64,000 nt of DNA from Microcella alkaliphila (GTDB lineage: Bacteria > Actinomycetota > Actinomycetes > Actinomycetales > Microbacteriaceae): contig NZ_AP017315.1 in NCBI RefSeq assembly GCF_002355395.1, forward strand, positions 744,001-808,000, in the 5' to 3' direction. The notes beneath the pieces are model-generated. The model was not told where the DNA came from. It was given only the letters and a program-made list of their open reading frames with translations, and ran no database searches. A program made the position numbers and the translations under genes. Below, in pieces: positions 54,601 to 61,592 of this stretch; position 1 is the first letter of the stretch; each line of letters starts with the position of its first letter.

Positions 54601-54756
54601 GACGCCAAGACCGACTGGGCCGTGAAAGAGCAGGTGCGAGCCAAGCTTCGAGCGACGATCAAGCGCCTGCTGCGCAAGTACGGGTATCCGCCCGACCAAG
54701 CAGAGGGCGCGACCGTACTTGTCCTCAAACAGGCCGAAGTGATTGCGGCTGGGTGA
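51631..54756 (+). CDS. hsdR: Type I restriction-modification system, restriction (translocase) subunit
   Basis: This 1041-residue motor and nuclease subunit cleaves unmodified DNA after translocation. The N-terminal REase-type core is in [23 protein letters not shown] (about 145-167), with the PD...ExK-like residues. The SF2 helicase domain has Walker A [11 protein letters not shown] (about 300), DEAHRSNYD (about 412) and GFTGTPI. Motif VI-like [24 protein letters not shown] is at about 655. The long helical C-terminus would contact HsdM. GTG 51631 overlaps the hsdS stop (GTGA). Confidence 0.95.
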   Translation: [1041 protein letters not shown]

Positions 54757-54769
54757 GGAAGCGAACACT

Positions 54770-55321
54770 GTGAAAAACAGGCGAGCCTTGGCCTTCCCGG
54801 CGGGCGAGGAACCGGACTATTGGAATCCCAACCCTGAGGACCCTAATTTCCGTTTCGCGTTGGGTCGAGTGCTGACCCCGACCACCTCGCAGAACCCATT
54901 GGTGGTCCTGGCGATGAACCCCTCCTACGCCGACGTCTCTGAGTCAGACAGGACCGTGAACACGGTGATTGCCGCCAGTTCGCAGTTCGGGCATGACGGA
55001 TGGATCATGCTCAATCTCTACCCCGAGCGCGCTACGAGGCCTCGCAAGCTGGCTGCGTTCGACGTGAAGCTCTGGGCCCAAAATTGGGCTGTGATCGACG
55101 ACGTTCTGAACACATTCGGAGTTGACGAGGTACTCGGCGCATGGGGTGACCCGCCTAACGCAACGATTCGCGAAGCTCAGCGCCGCACTCTTTCAGCCCT
55201 TCGCGCGAGGGGAACGCGTGTGTACTACTTCGGCAAGCTGAACAAGAGCGGCGCGCCACCCCACCCGACCCCTCGTGGTCCACAGCTGCAGTTCAGCGGA
55301 CCCAGGCTGTACCTGATCTGA
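54770..55321 (+). CDS. DUF1643 domain-containing protein
   Basis: This 183-residue protein is of the DUF1643 family. The signature is the NPSYADVSESDRTVN block (LVVLAMNPSYADVSESDRTVNTVI, about 43-66), then NLYPERATRP. VDEVLGAWGDPP (about 120) and the C-terminal YYFGKLNKSGAPPHPTPRG are also typical. Its function is unknown; family members are often found beside restriction-modification and phage-defence genes, and this one is 13 bp after hsdR. GTG 54770 has GAGGAA 9 nt upstream and is preferred over the upstream in-frame GTG at 54743. Confidence 0.82.
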   Translation: MKNRRALAFPAGEEPDYWNPNPEDPNFRFALGRVLTPTTSQNPLVVLAMNPSYADVSESDRTVNTVIAASSQFGHDGWIMLNLYPERATRPRKLAAFDVKLWAQNWAVIDDVLNTFGVDEVLGAWGDPPNATIREAQRRTLSALRARGTRVYYFGKLNKSGAPPHPTPRGPQLQFSGPRLYLI

Positions 55322-55502
55322 ATCTGGAGCGTGTAGCCCCCGAGGCGTTTAGGGGAACAAGTAATGCCTTCGGTGGGCTCGAAAGCCGCAGTTTTTGTAT
55401 CCAGTACCAAGCGGATAAGTGACGACATTCGCATTGATGGGGCAGACTTCCGTAGCGAAGATCTTCGCCACGGGGCCACTGTTCGGAGGCTAAAGTCGTT
55501 TC

Positions 55503-56636
55503 ATGAATAGTGGCTCACGAGGTGGCCTGTTTGGATGGCTTCGGCATAGTTCGCGCTCGAATCCCCTTCCCGCATCACCCACAGTTGCGAGCCCCGTGGG
55601 CACGAGCTACCCGCGCACGGCCGAGGAAGCGTGGGCCGAAGCAGATGCCTACTTGAAAGGGGCAGACCGGCCAGATGGGCTAGACGAGTCGGCCCTTAAA
55701 GCACTTTCTCCTGAAGCGCGGATGCGGGTGATCAGCGTGCTTGCGCAGGCAGCGGAACCGACGAAGCCCCACGAGCGAGTTTTGTTCGAAGTCCACCAAC
55801 TGATGTTCGAAGGCAACGCTACTTTCGGGAAAGTGACGGCTGAGCTCGAGAGCATGTCGCCAGAGGGCCGACAGTACGCCCGTCATTTGCTTACCTCGCA
55901 TCCTGAGTACCGGTTGAAGGGGCTCAGTTGGCCGGATAAGCCGCTGCAACTTAATGACTTCCACAGTCCCGCCGCGGGCAATCGCCCGTCTGGCTACCAG
56001 TCTGCGGTAGACACCATGATCGGAGTCACTGAACCAAGGCTCGCGAAGGCTATTGCGCTGATATACGACTCCAAGGTGGAGGCGGGGAGACATGACTGGG
56101 CGGCAGCGGAGAAAAAGATAACTGAGGCAATCGAGCTGTTGGACGAGCTGCCAAACAAGATCCCCGAGCCGATGCTTGCGGTGGCCTTGTTTCACAGAGA
56201 GGCATATTTGGGCCAGCAGGGTGATTCGTTCGGAGCGCGGAGTTCGATCGAGCGTTCGATTCGAATCTTCGCCCTGCTCTGCGAAGCTGATGATAGCTAC
56301 GCGCCGGACCTCGCGGCAGCGTCACAAAGTTACTCATACTGCCTGGCGGAGCTGGGCGAGCTGGTCGGTGCGCGGGCAGCGATCAATGCCGCCATCGACG
56401 TGCTGTCGGATCACGTGGACAGGGCCAAATCCTCCAAAGTCGTCCCTCTCGCAAGTGCCTACGAGACGCGATGCGAGATTGAGATCCGTATCGGCGACTT
56501 GGCTGCCGCCCGTGATTCGAGACTCGCTGCCCTTCAGCAGCTCGCTCGCATCTCCCCTGAGGAACTGGCTCACAACCCGGCTCTTGTCGAGCACCTGGAG
56601 GCGACGCTAGAACGGAAGGCGTCCCGAATCGGCTAG
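55503..56636 (+). CDS. Unrecognised TPR-like protein in the defence region
   Basis: This 377-residue soluble protein belongs to no family I recognise. Residues 1-45 are Ser/Pro/Gly-rich and basic (GLFGWLRHSSRSNP). Residues ~45-150 hold short helices. From ~165 there are at least four helical pairs with TPR-like spacing (AIALIYDSKVEAGRHDWAAAEKKITEAIELLDEL, PMLAVALFHREAYLGQQGDSFGARSSIERSIRIFALL, AASQSYSYCLAELGELVGARAAINAAIDVL, ASAYETRCEIEIRIGDLAAARDSRLAALQQL). That is a likely protein-interaction scaffold. Codon use is more A+T-rich than the core genome. It lies alone between DUF1643 and a FitAB pair, followed by a strong hairpin. Confidence 0.65.
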   Translation: MNSGSRGGLFGWLRHSSRSNPLPASPTVASPVGTSYPRTAEEAWAEADAYLKGADRPDGLDESALKALSPEARMRVISVLAQAAEPTKPHERVLFEVHQLMFEGNATFGKVTAELESMSPEGRQYARHLLTSHPEYRLKGLSWPDKPLQLNDFHSPAAGNRPSGYQSAVDTMIGVTEPRLAKAIALIYDSKVEAGRHDWAAAEKKITEAIELLDELPNKIPEPMLAVALFHREAYLGQQGDSFGARSSIERSIRIFALLCEADDSYAPDLAAASQSYSYCLAELGELVGARAAINAAIDVLSDHVDRAKSSKVVPLASAYETRCEIEIRIGDLAAARDSRLAALQQLARISPEELAHNPALVEHLEATLERKASRIG

Positions 56637-56640
56637 CTGA

Positions 56641-56669
56641 GATAGCGGCAACTGGATATTGCCGCTATC
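56641..56669 (+). terminator. Hairpin terminator-like structure after the TPR gene
   Basis: GATAGCGGCAA and TTGCCGCTATC form a perfect 11-bp stem with a 7-nt loop, 4 bp beyond the stop codon of the TPR-like gene. There is no T-tract, so termination may be incomplete. Confidence 0.6.
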
Positions 56670-56690
56670 GGGGCTGCTGCTGCGCCAAGG

Positions 56691-56748
56691 CACGCCGAAG
56701 GTTGCCGCGCACCGGCAATGTTGCGAGTGCGCCGAAACTTTTGGCGTG
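56691..56748. repeat. Palindromic element, copy 1
   Basis: A 58-bp palindrome has 22-bp arms (56691-56712 and 56727-56748, 18 of 22 paired) around the loop CGGCAATGTTGCGA. It differs at only six positions from the copy at 58401-58458. The two copies flank the fitA-fitB-GNAT block. Confidence 0.8.
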
Positions 56749-56830
56749 CGTCGCCTCCTGCCGGATGGGCGCTTCGCAACCGAGAGCAGGGAACGGGTGC
56801 TGAAGTCACCCTTCAGCCAGTCGGCCAACT

Positions 56831-56848
56831 TTGCTAGCATTGCTAGCA
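56831..56848. promoter_or_regulatory. Tandem operator of the FitAB-type pair
   Basis: TTGCTAGCA occurs twice in tandem (56831-56839, 56840-56848), each containing the palindrome TGCTAGCA. It is immediately followed by the AGGAGG ribosome-binding site of the antitoxin. This is the expected place for autorepression by a ribbon-helix-helix antitoxin. Confidence 0.65.
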
Positions 56849-56857
56849 GGAGGTGTC

Positions 56858-57085
56858 ATGGCCACTCTCACGATTCGTAACGTTCCCGAGCCGGTCCGCC
56901 GCGGCCTCAAGCAGCGCGCAGCCGCGCACAATCGATCGATGGAGGCTGAGGTGCGCGCGATCCTCGAGGAGGCAACCGTGGAGCGCCCCGATTTTGTTAG
57001 TCATTGGGTCGCCGCGACGGAAAGTCTGAGGGGAGAGTTCTCTGTGCCCGAGCGCAGTGCTCCACGGCCAGTTGAGTTGCCGTGA
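56858..57085 (+). CDS. FitA-like ribbon-helix-helix antitoxin
   Basis: This 75-residue antitoxin starts MATLTIRNVPEPVRRGLKQRAAAHNRSMEAEVRAILEE, the FitA/Arc-type ribbon-helix-helix with its DNA-binding strand TLTIRNV. The remainder is the toxin-binding tail. ATG 56858 has AGGAGG 5 nt upstream. Its stop overlaps the toxin GTG by 4 nt. It should bind the tandem palindromes just upstream and neutralise the PIN toxin. Confidence 0.88.
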   Translation: MATLTIRNVPEPVRRGLKQRAAAHNRSMEAEVRAILEEATVERPDFVSHWVAATESLRGEFSVPERSAPRPVELP

Positions 57086-57504
57086 TCGTTGTTGACACGA
57101 ACGTCTTCTCTGAGACGCTGAAGTCGTCCCCCGACGAGAGAGTGATGCGCTGGTTGGCGCGTCATGCCGATGAGGTTGCCACGACAGCAATCACGGTGGC
57201 GGAACTCAGGTTCGGCGCTTTTCGCTTGCCTGAGGGCCAACGCAGGGCGGCGATTCTCGCTGCTGTTGACGCGCTGGTTGACGCAGCTGGCGAGCGGGTC
57301 TTGGCATTCGACGCGACGGCGGCACACCACTTCGCAGTGCTTCGAGCAAAGCGAGAGGCTAGCGGTCGGATCGTCAGTGTCGAAGACGCGATGATCGCCG
57401 CGATTTGCCGGGCAGGTTCTCACCGCCTAGCGACCCGAAACCTTAGGGACTTCGACGATGCGGGGGTCGATCTCGTCAACCCGTGGGAGGCATCTACCCC
57501 ATGA
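57082..57504 (+). CDS. FitB-like PIN-domain toxin
   Basis: This 140-residue PIN nuclease of the FitB/VapC type has its acidic residues in place: VVDTNVFSE (Asp5), TVAELRFG (Glu43), SVEDAMIAA (Asp about 98) and TRNLRDFDD (Asp about 117). The N-terminus MIVVDTNVFSE is characteristic of FitB. It overlaps both the antitoxin (GTGA) and the GNAT gene (ATGA), so all three are coupled. Confidence 0.9.
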   Translation: MIVVDTNVFSETLKSSPDERVMRWLARHADEVATTAITVAELRFGAFRLPEGQRRAAILAAVDALVDAAGERVLAFDATAAHHFAVLRAKREASGRIVSVEDAMIAAICRAGSHRLATRNLRDFDDAGVDLVNPWEASTP

Positions 57505-58355
57505 TCGTCCGCTCGCTGACGTCGGACGACGTGTCGCTCGCGCCGGCCTGGCTGCGTGAGCGCAGCATGCTACCCGACCGCTGGAGTGACGAGCACACCC
57601 GCACGCTCATCGCCGAAGACGGGGCGGGGGAGCCGATCGGTGCGGGGACAATGTGGACGTCTCGCGTGCATCCTGATCGGTACAGCGTCGACCTCATCGT
57701 CGCGCCCGCCCATCGTCGCGCGGGCATCGCAACTGCTTTGCTTGCGGCGCTCGCCGACCTGCAGCCTGCGCCCAAACCCCTCATCTGGGGGGCCGCCGAG
57801 ACTGATCCCGCGCAGGAATTCGTGGCGGCCTTCGGGGGACGCACGATCCAGCGCGCCCCGCTCGACACGTTTCAGACCTCGCGCGCTGTGCGTTTGCGAC
57901 CCCACGATGACGTTGCATCGGCGGCCGCGGTCTCGCGAGTTGCTCTCGAGCAGGCATGGGCCGACATGTACGAGTGGACCCACGCCGACTGGCACCCGAT
58001 GGGACCGGATGCACGGGCTGCGTTGGTTGAGGATCTGTGGGACGAGATTGACCCCCACCTCTCGTCGGTCGCGGTCTCGGCGTCCGGAGCAATTGACGCT
58101 GTGCTGCTCGTCTACATCGATGGCGCACGGCCGGTGGTTGCGGGCGAGACGGTCGCGCGCAACACCGCGGCCGGCGCGACCCTGCTTGAGGGGTGCGTCC
58201 GCCGAACCTTCGAACAGTTGGCCGGGAGCGGGGTCGCCGAAACTCTGCTCGACGCCCACGAGACCGATCCCCACTTCGCGCCACTGTTCGATGCTCTGGG
58301 GCCAGTCACGCGGTGGCACCGCATCGTCGAGTTCCACCCCCGCCGATCTGCGTGA
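57501..58355 (+). CDS. GNAT family N-acetyltransferase
   Basis: This 284-residue protein has a GNAT acetyl-CoA site in VDLIVAPAHRRAGIATALLAALADLQ (about 57-82), with the Q/RxxGxG/A-like RRAGIA loop. The C-terminal half is a second, degenerate GNAT-like domain (about 145-270), without a clear acetyl-CoA loop. ATG 57501 has GGGAGG upstream and overlaps the toxin stop by 4 nt. It is translationally coupled to fitAB, which makes a toxin-antitoxin-linked role possible. GNAT enzymes can be toxins, but this tandem form is not the usual TacT-like type. Confidence 0.82.
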   Translation: MIVRSLTSDDVSLAPAWLRERSMLPDRWSDEHTRTLIAEDGAGEPIGAGTMWTSRVHPDRYSVDLIVAPAHRRAGIATALLAALADLQPAPKPLIWGAAETDPAQEFVAAFGGRTIQRAPLDTFQTSRAVRLRPHDDVASAAAVSRVALEQAWADMYEWTHADWHPMGPDARAALVEDLWDEIDPHLSSVAVSASGAIDAVLLVYIDGARPVVAGETVARNTAAGATLLEGCVRRTFEQLAGSGVAETLLDAHETDPHFAPLFDALGPVTRWHRIVEFHPRRSA

Positions 58356-58400
58356 TGGGACTCAGTCGACGGGCGAGGTGCGCATGGCGCTACTCCGACG

Positions 58401-58458
58401 CACGTCGAACGTTGCGGCGCACCGGCAATGTTGCGCGTGCGCCGCAACGTTTGGCGTG
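58401..58458. repeat. Palindromic element, copy 2
   Basis: The 22-bp arms (58401-58422 and 58437-58458) pair at 20 of 22 positions around the loop CGGCAATGTTGCGC. It differs from copy 1 at six of 58 positions. The better pairing suggests it is the less decayed copy. Confidence 0.8.
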
Positions 58459-58506
58459 TGTTGAGCAAACGACGCTGACGCTGCGGCCCATTGTTGGTGC
58501 CGCGCC

Positions 58507-58549
58507 CGTGCGCCGCGACCAACTCGCTCGTGCGCCGCGACCAACTCGC
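58507..58549. repeat. 22-bp-period tandem repeat
   Basis: The 21-mer starting CGTGCGCCGCGACCAACTCG occurs at 58507-58527 and exactly again at 58529-58549, one base apart. Two copies only, with no spacers, so it is not a CRISPR array. Confidence 0.8.
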
Positions 58550-58698
58550 GAAATCGTGCGCCCACGAACGATCTGCGCAACAATGACCCCAGCGGTTCGA
58601 CGGCGTCCGCACAACGGGGCCGCGCGCACCGCTGAGCCCGTCCGGGCCCTGCGCGCCCCACCCGTGGCGCAGCATCCCGGCTAGCCCCAGGAGCCGCC

Positions 58699-58873
58699 GT
58701 GAGCATCCCGATCGCCCTCGCCACCCCGCTCGCCGAGCGCACCTACATCTCCGTGCTCGACCTGTTCCGCGTCGGCATCGGACCCTCCAGCTCGCACACG
58801 GTCGGCCCGCTGCGCGCCGCCCGCGCCTTCGTCGACGCGCTGGCCGCCGACACGCAACTCGACGCCGTCGCTC
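58699..58873 (+). pseudogene. sdaA: 5' fragment of L-serine ammonia-lyase
   Basis: The GTG at 58699 (CCAGGAG upstream) opens a frame encoding the N-terminus of an iron-sulfur L-serine dehydratase: [33 protein letters not shown], the substrate-binding SSSHT motif of the beta domain. Homology stops after about 58 residues (TQLDAVAL), where the sequence switches frame and content to an IS256-type transposase remnant. The rest of the gene (about 400 residues with the Fe-S cysteines) is gone, so this is a truncated relic. Confidence 0.8.
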
Positions 58874-59062
58874 TTCCTAAACGGCGACGCCGTCATCCGA
58901 CTCGTCGGCGGCGTTCTGGCCGAGCAGACGGATGAGTGGGCCGAGGGACGCCGCTACCTCGGGCTAGAGGTCCTGGCCCGCTCTCGCATGCGCGTGGTGC
59001 CGAACTCCGAAAGCGAGGTGGGCGCCGATACCTTCATCTCGCTCAGCGCGGAAAACGAAGGA
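58874..59062 (+). pseudogene. C-terminal fragment of an IS256-family transposase
   Basis: In a different frame from sdaA, the segment [35 protein letters not shown] matches the C-terminal end of Mutator/IS256-type transposases, where a similar block follows the last catalytic residues. The frame stays open to 59182 but homology fades after SLSA. The following bases (GTTACACCACTTTCAGGGAC, about 59069-59088) resemble a typical IS256 end. The element evidently inserted into sdaA, and most of both was later lost. Confidence 0.7.
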
Positions 59063-59240
59063 TCAGCCGTTACACCACTTTCAGGGACTTCACCTCGCTT
59101 CGCCACAGCGTTGCTCCGGCGTCACCGTTGCTGGTCACGAGTCGAGAGTGAGCGCCGCGAGCACAACGCCCCTCCAGCATGACGAGAAGCGGCGCACAGC
59201 AGTCGCTGGCAAAGGACACCACGCTATCTGTTGCACGAGT

Positions 59241-59310
59241 TCAATTGGGAGCTGCGACGTGGCGCCTGATGAGCGCGACGAGTGCCTCGGCATCGACGTC
59301 AAGGTTTGTT
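59241..59310 (-). pseudogene. Severed 3' end of the AbiEii-like gene
   Basis: On the minus strand, these 70 bases continue the reading frame of the AbiEii-like gene that stops at the other side of the IS21 element. If the element and one copy of the CGCG duplication are removed, the frame runs without interruption from 62338 through 61656 into this segment, and the protein would end in LVALIRRHVAAPN followed by TGA at 59241-59243. The repaired protein would have 250 residues. This shows the insertion is recent and the gene was intact before it. Confidence 0.85.
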
Positions 59311-59388
59311 CGCGTGACGGCGCTCACTGAAATTCCTCACTTCTGCTCATCGAAATTCCCCACCCTGGGTCGCTCCGCCACATGAGGC

Positions 59389-59444
59389 GGGCCTCCCTCG
59401 ATGCTGGTGGTCTCTAACCACACACCAGCTTCCGGGGGAGGCCC
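59389..59444. promoter_or_regulatory. Long hairpin upstream of istA
   Basis: GGGCCTCCC (59389-59397) pairs with GGGAGGCCC (59436-59444), and an inner 7-bp stem GCTGGTG/CACCAGC continues it. It ends 7 nt before the istA ATG and covers its GGGGGAGG ribosome-binding site. Such structures near IS ends can block translation from transcripts that enter from outside (inference). Confidence 0.6.
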
Positions 59445-59451
59445 TCTTCTC

Positions 59452-60780
59452 ATGCTTTCAGAGAGGAGCAGCGTGGACATCCACGCTCTGAAACGGCAGG
59501 GGATGACGATCAGTGAGATCGCCCGCCGCACTAACCATGACCGCAAGACGATCCGTTCCTACCTGAACGGAGACCGCGCCCCGGGAGTCCGTCAGCGCGC
59601 GGCCCCAGACGAGTTCGACGGGTTCGTGGACTACGTCACCGCGAGGCTGACCGAGGACCCGCACCTCTGGGCCGCGACGCTGCTCGACGAGCTACGACCA
59701 CTCGGCTTCGAGGGTTCGTATCCGACGTTGACGCGGCAGATCCGCGCCCGTGGCCTGCGTCCCGCGTGCACGGCCTGCGCGCATGTCACGAAGCGTCCGA
59801 ACGCGGTCATCGAGCACCCGCCCGGGGAGGAGACCCAGTTCGACTGGCTCGAGCTACCCGACCCGCCCGCGCACTGGGGGTTCCCGACCAAGCGCGCGTA
59901 CCTCCTCGTCGGATCTCTGGCGCACTCAGGGGTCTGGCGAGGCGTGATCTCCCCGTCGATGGATATCCCGCACCTGCTTGCCGCGATGACGACCCTGCTC
60001 GCCCTGCTGGGCGGGCTGACCCGGGTCTGGCGGTTCGATCGGATGGCGACCGTGCTGCACCCTGTCACTGGAGACCTCACCCCGATGTTCGCGGGGTTCG
60101 CGAAGCACCACGGCGTCCAGCCGGTGGTCTGCCGGCCGCGGTCGGGGAATCGGAAGGGCGTGGTCGAGAAGAACAACCACACCGCCGCGCAACGGTGGTG
60201 GCGGAACCTCCCCGACGAGCTCACCCTCGAACAAGCACAGGCGTCCGTCGAGACGTTCGCCGCCGGGCAGGACGCCCGCAAGCGGGAGGGCGAGCACGGA
60301 ACCACGACAGCAGCCGCCATGTTCGCCGACGAGCGGCTGCGGCCGTTGCCGCCGGTGGTGTTCCCTGTGATCGTGACCGAGGAGCGGACTGCGACCCGGC
60401 AGGCGCTGATCGACTGGCGCGGGAACCGCTACTCCGTCCCGCCCGAGCTCGCCGCCGCGAAAGTCGTCGTCCAGCAGCGGCTCGGCGCCGCGACCATCGA
60501 CATCGCCACCGTCTCCGGGACGGTCGTCGCCCGACACGCCGTCGCGCAGCCCGGGCTCGGGGTCACGATCCGCGACGGCGGGCACGTCACCGCGCTCGAA
60601 GCGATCGCTCTCGCGTCAGCGCCACCGGGGCGCCCGCACCGCCGCAAGGAACGCATCCCACCCGGCGCGGCCGCGCTGCGGGCGGCGCAGGTGCTGACCG
60701 GCACCGCCGCACCCACCACGACCGTGATCAGCCTGGCCGCTTACGAGCAGGCCGCGAAGAACAGGAACACCCTCCGATGA
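59452..60780 (+). CDS. istA: IS21-family transposase IstA
   Basis: This 442-residue DDE transposase has an N-terminal helix-turn-helix for end binding (DIHALKRQGMTISEIARRTNHDRKTIRSYL) and a core retroviral-integrase domain (EETQFDWLELPDPP with the first Asp; the last catalytic Glu in RPRSGNRKGVVEKNN). The C-terminal beta-barrel is DWRGNRYSVPPELAAAKVVV. The ATG at 59452 is preferred; a GTG at 59473 with AGGAG is an alternative. It overlaps istB by ATGA. Confidence 0.95.
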   Translation: MLSERSSVDIHALKRQGMTISEIARRTNHDRKTIRSYLNGDRAPGVRQRAAPDEFDGFVDYVTARLTEDPHLWAATLLDELRPLGFEGSYPTLTRQIRARGLRPACTACAHVTKRPNAVIEHPPGEETQFDWLELPDPPAHWGFPTKRAYLLVGSLAHSGVWRGVISPSMDIPHLLAAMTTLLALLGGLTRVWRFDRMATVLHPVTGDLTPMFAGFAKHHGVQPVVCRPRSGNRKGVVEKNNHTAAQRWWRNLPDELTLEQAQASVETFAAGQDARKREGEHGTTTAAAMFADERLRPLPPVVFPVIVTEERTATRQALIDWRGNRYSVPPELAAAKVVVQQRLGAATIDIATVSGTVVARHAVAQPGLGVTIRDGGHVTALEAIALASAPPGRPHRRKERIPPGAAALRAAQVLTGTAAPTTTVISLAAYEQAAKNRNTLR

Positions 60781-61592
60781 CCACCACCACGACCACCTCG
60801 AAGACCGCAGCGTCCGTCTATCAGCAGCTCCGCAACCATCTCACCGACCTGAAACTCGCCGACGCCGCCGACGCCCTCCCGAAGGTCCTCGACCAGGCGC
60901 AGGCCGAGGGTTGGACCCTCACCCACGCCCTGGAACAGCTCCTGCAGATCGAGGTCACCGCGACCGACGCCCGCCGCCTCGCCGGCAGGTTCCGGTTCGC
61001 GAACCTCCCCACCGGCACCACCCTCGACGACTTCGACCTAGATTCCGCCAGCGGCATCGACCGCTCGCTGCTGGCCGAACTGGCCACCTGCCGGTTCCTC
61101 GACACCGCGACCAACGTGCTGCTGATCGGCCCACCCGGAGTCGGGAAGACACACATCGCAACCGGACTCGGGCATGCCGCGGTGAACGCCGGCTACCGGG
61201 TCTACTTCACCTCCGCCGCCGACCTCGCCGCCCGCTGCCACCGCGCCGCGATCGAAGGGAAATGGGCGACGATGATGCGGTTCTTCACCGGCCCCACCCT
61301 GCTCATCATCGACGAGCTCGGCTACCTCCCCCTGCCCGGCGAAGCCGCGTCCGCACTGTTCCAGGTCATCAACCAGCGCTACCTGAAGACCTCGATCGTG
61401 ATCACCACGAACCGGCCCGTCGGCGCCTGGGGCGAGATCCTCGGCGACACCACCGTCGCCGCCGCCATGCTCGACCGGCTGCTACACCGCTCCGTCGTCG
61501 TCACCCTCGACGGCGCCTCCTACCGGCTCCGCAACCACCACGCCGCAGCCGACGAACTCCGCCGCGCCACCACCGGCACAAACCTGCGCTAA
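60777..61592 (+). CDS. istB: IS21-family helper ATPase IstB
   Basis: This 271-residue AAA+ ATPase assembles the IS21 transposition complex. Walker A is LLIGPPGVGKTH (about 117-128), Walker B is LLIIDELGYLPL (about 176), sensor 1 is TTNRPVGAWGEI (about 210) and the IS21 helper signature is LLHRSVVVTLDGASYRLR. The N-terminal helical domain contacts DNA and IstA. It overlaps istA by 4 nt, as usual. Confidence 0.96.
   Translation: MTTTTTTSKTAASVYQQLRNHLTDLKLADAADALPKVLDQAQAEGWTLTHALEQLLQIEVTATDARRLAGRFRFANLPTGTTLDDFDLDSASGIDRSLLAELATCRFLDTATNVLLIGPPGVGKTHIATGLGHAAVNAGYRVYFTSAADLAARCHRAAIEGKWATMMRFFTGPTLLIIDELGYLPLPGEAASALFQVINQRYLKTSIVITTNRPVGAWGEILGDTTVAAAMLDRLLHRSVVVTLDGASYRLRNHHAAADELRRATTGTNLR

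Larger units (their letters stand above)
58356..58698. other. Intergenic region with palindromic and tandem repeats
   Basis: These 343 bp between the GNAT gene and the sdaA fragment hold no credible gene. They contain the second palindromic element (58401-58458), a 22-bp-period tandem repeat (58507-58549) and a weak inverted pair CATTGTTG / CAACAATG. This suggests a recombination-prone junction. Confidence 0.6.
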
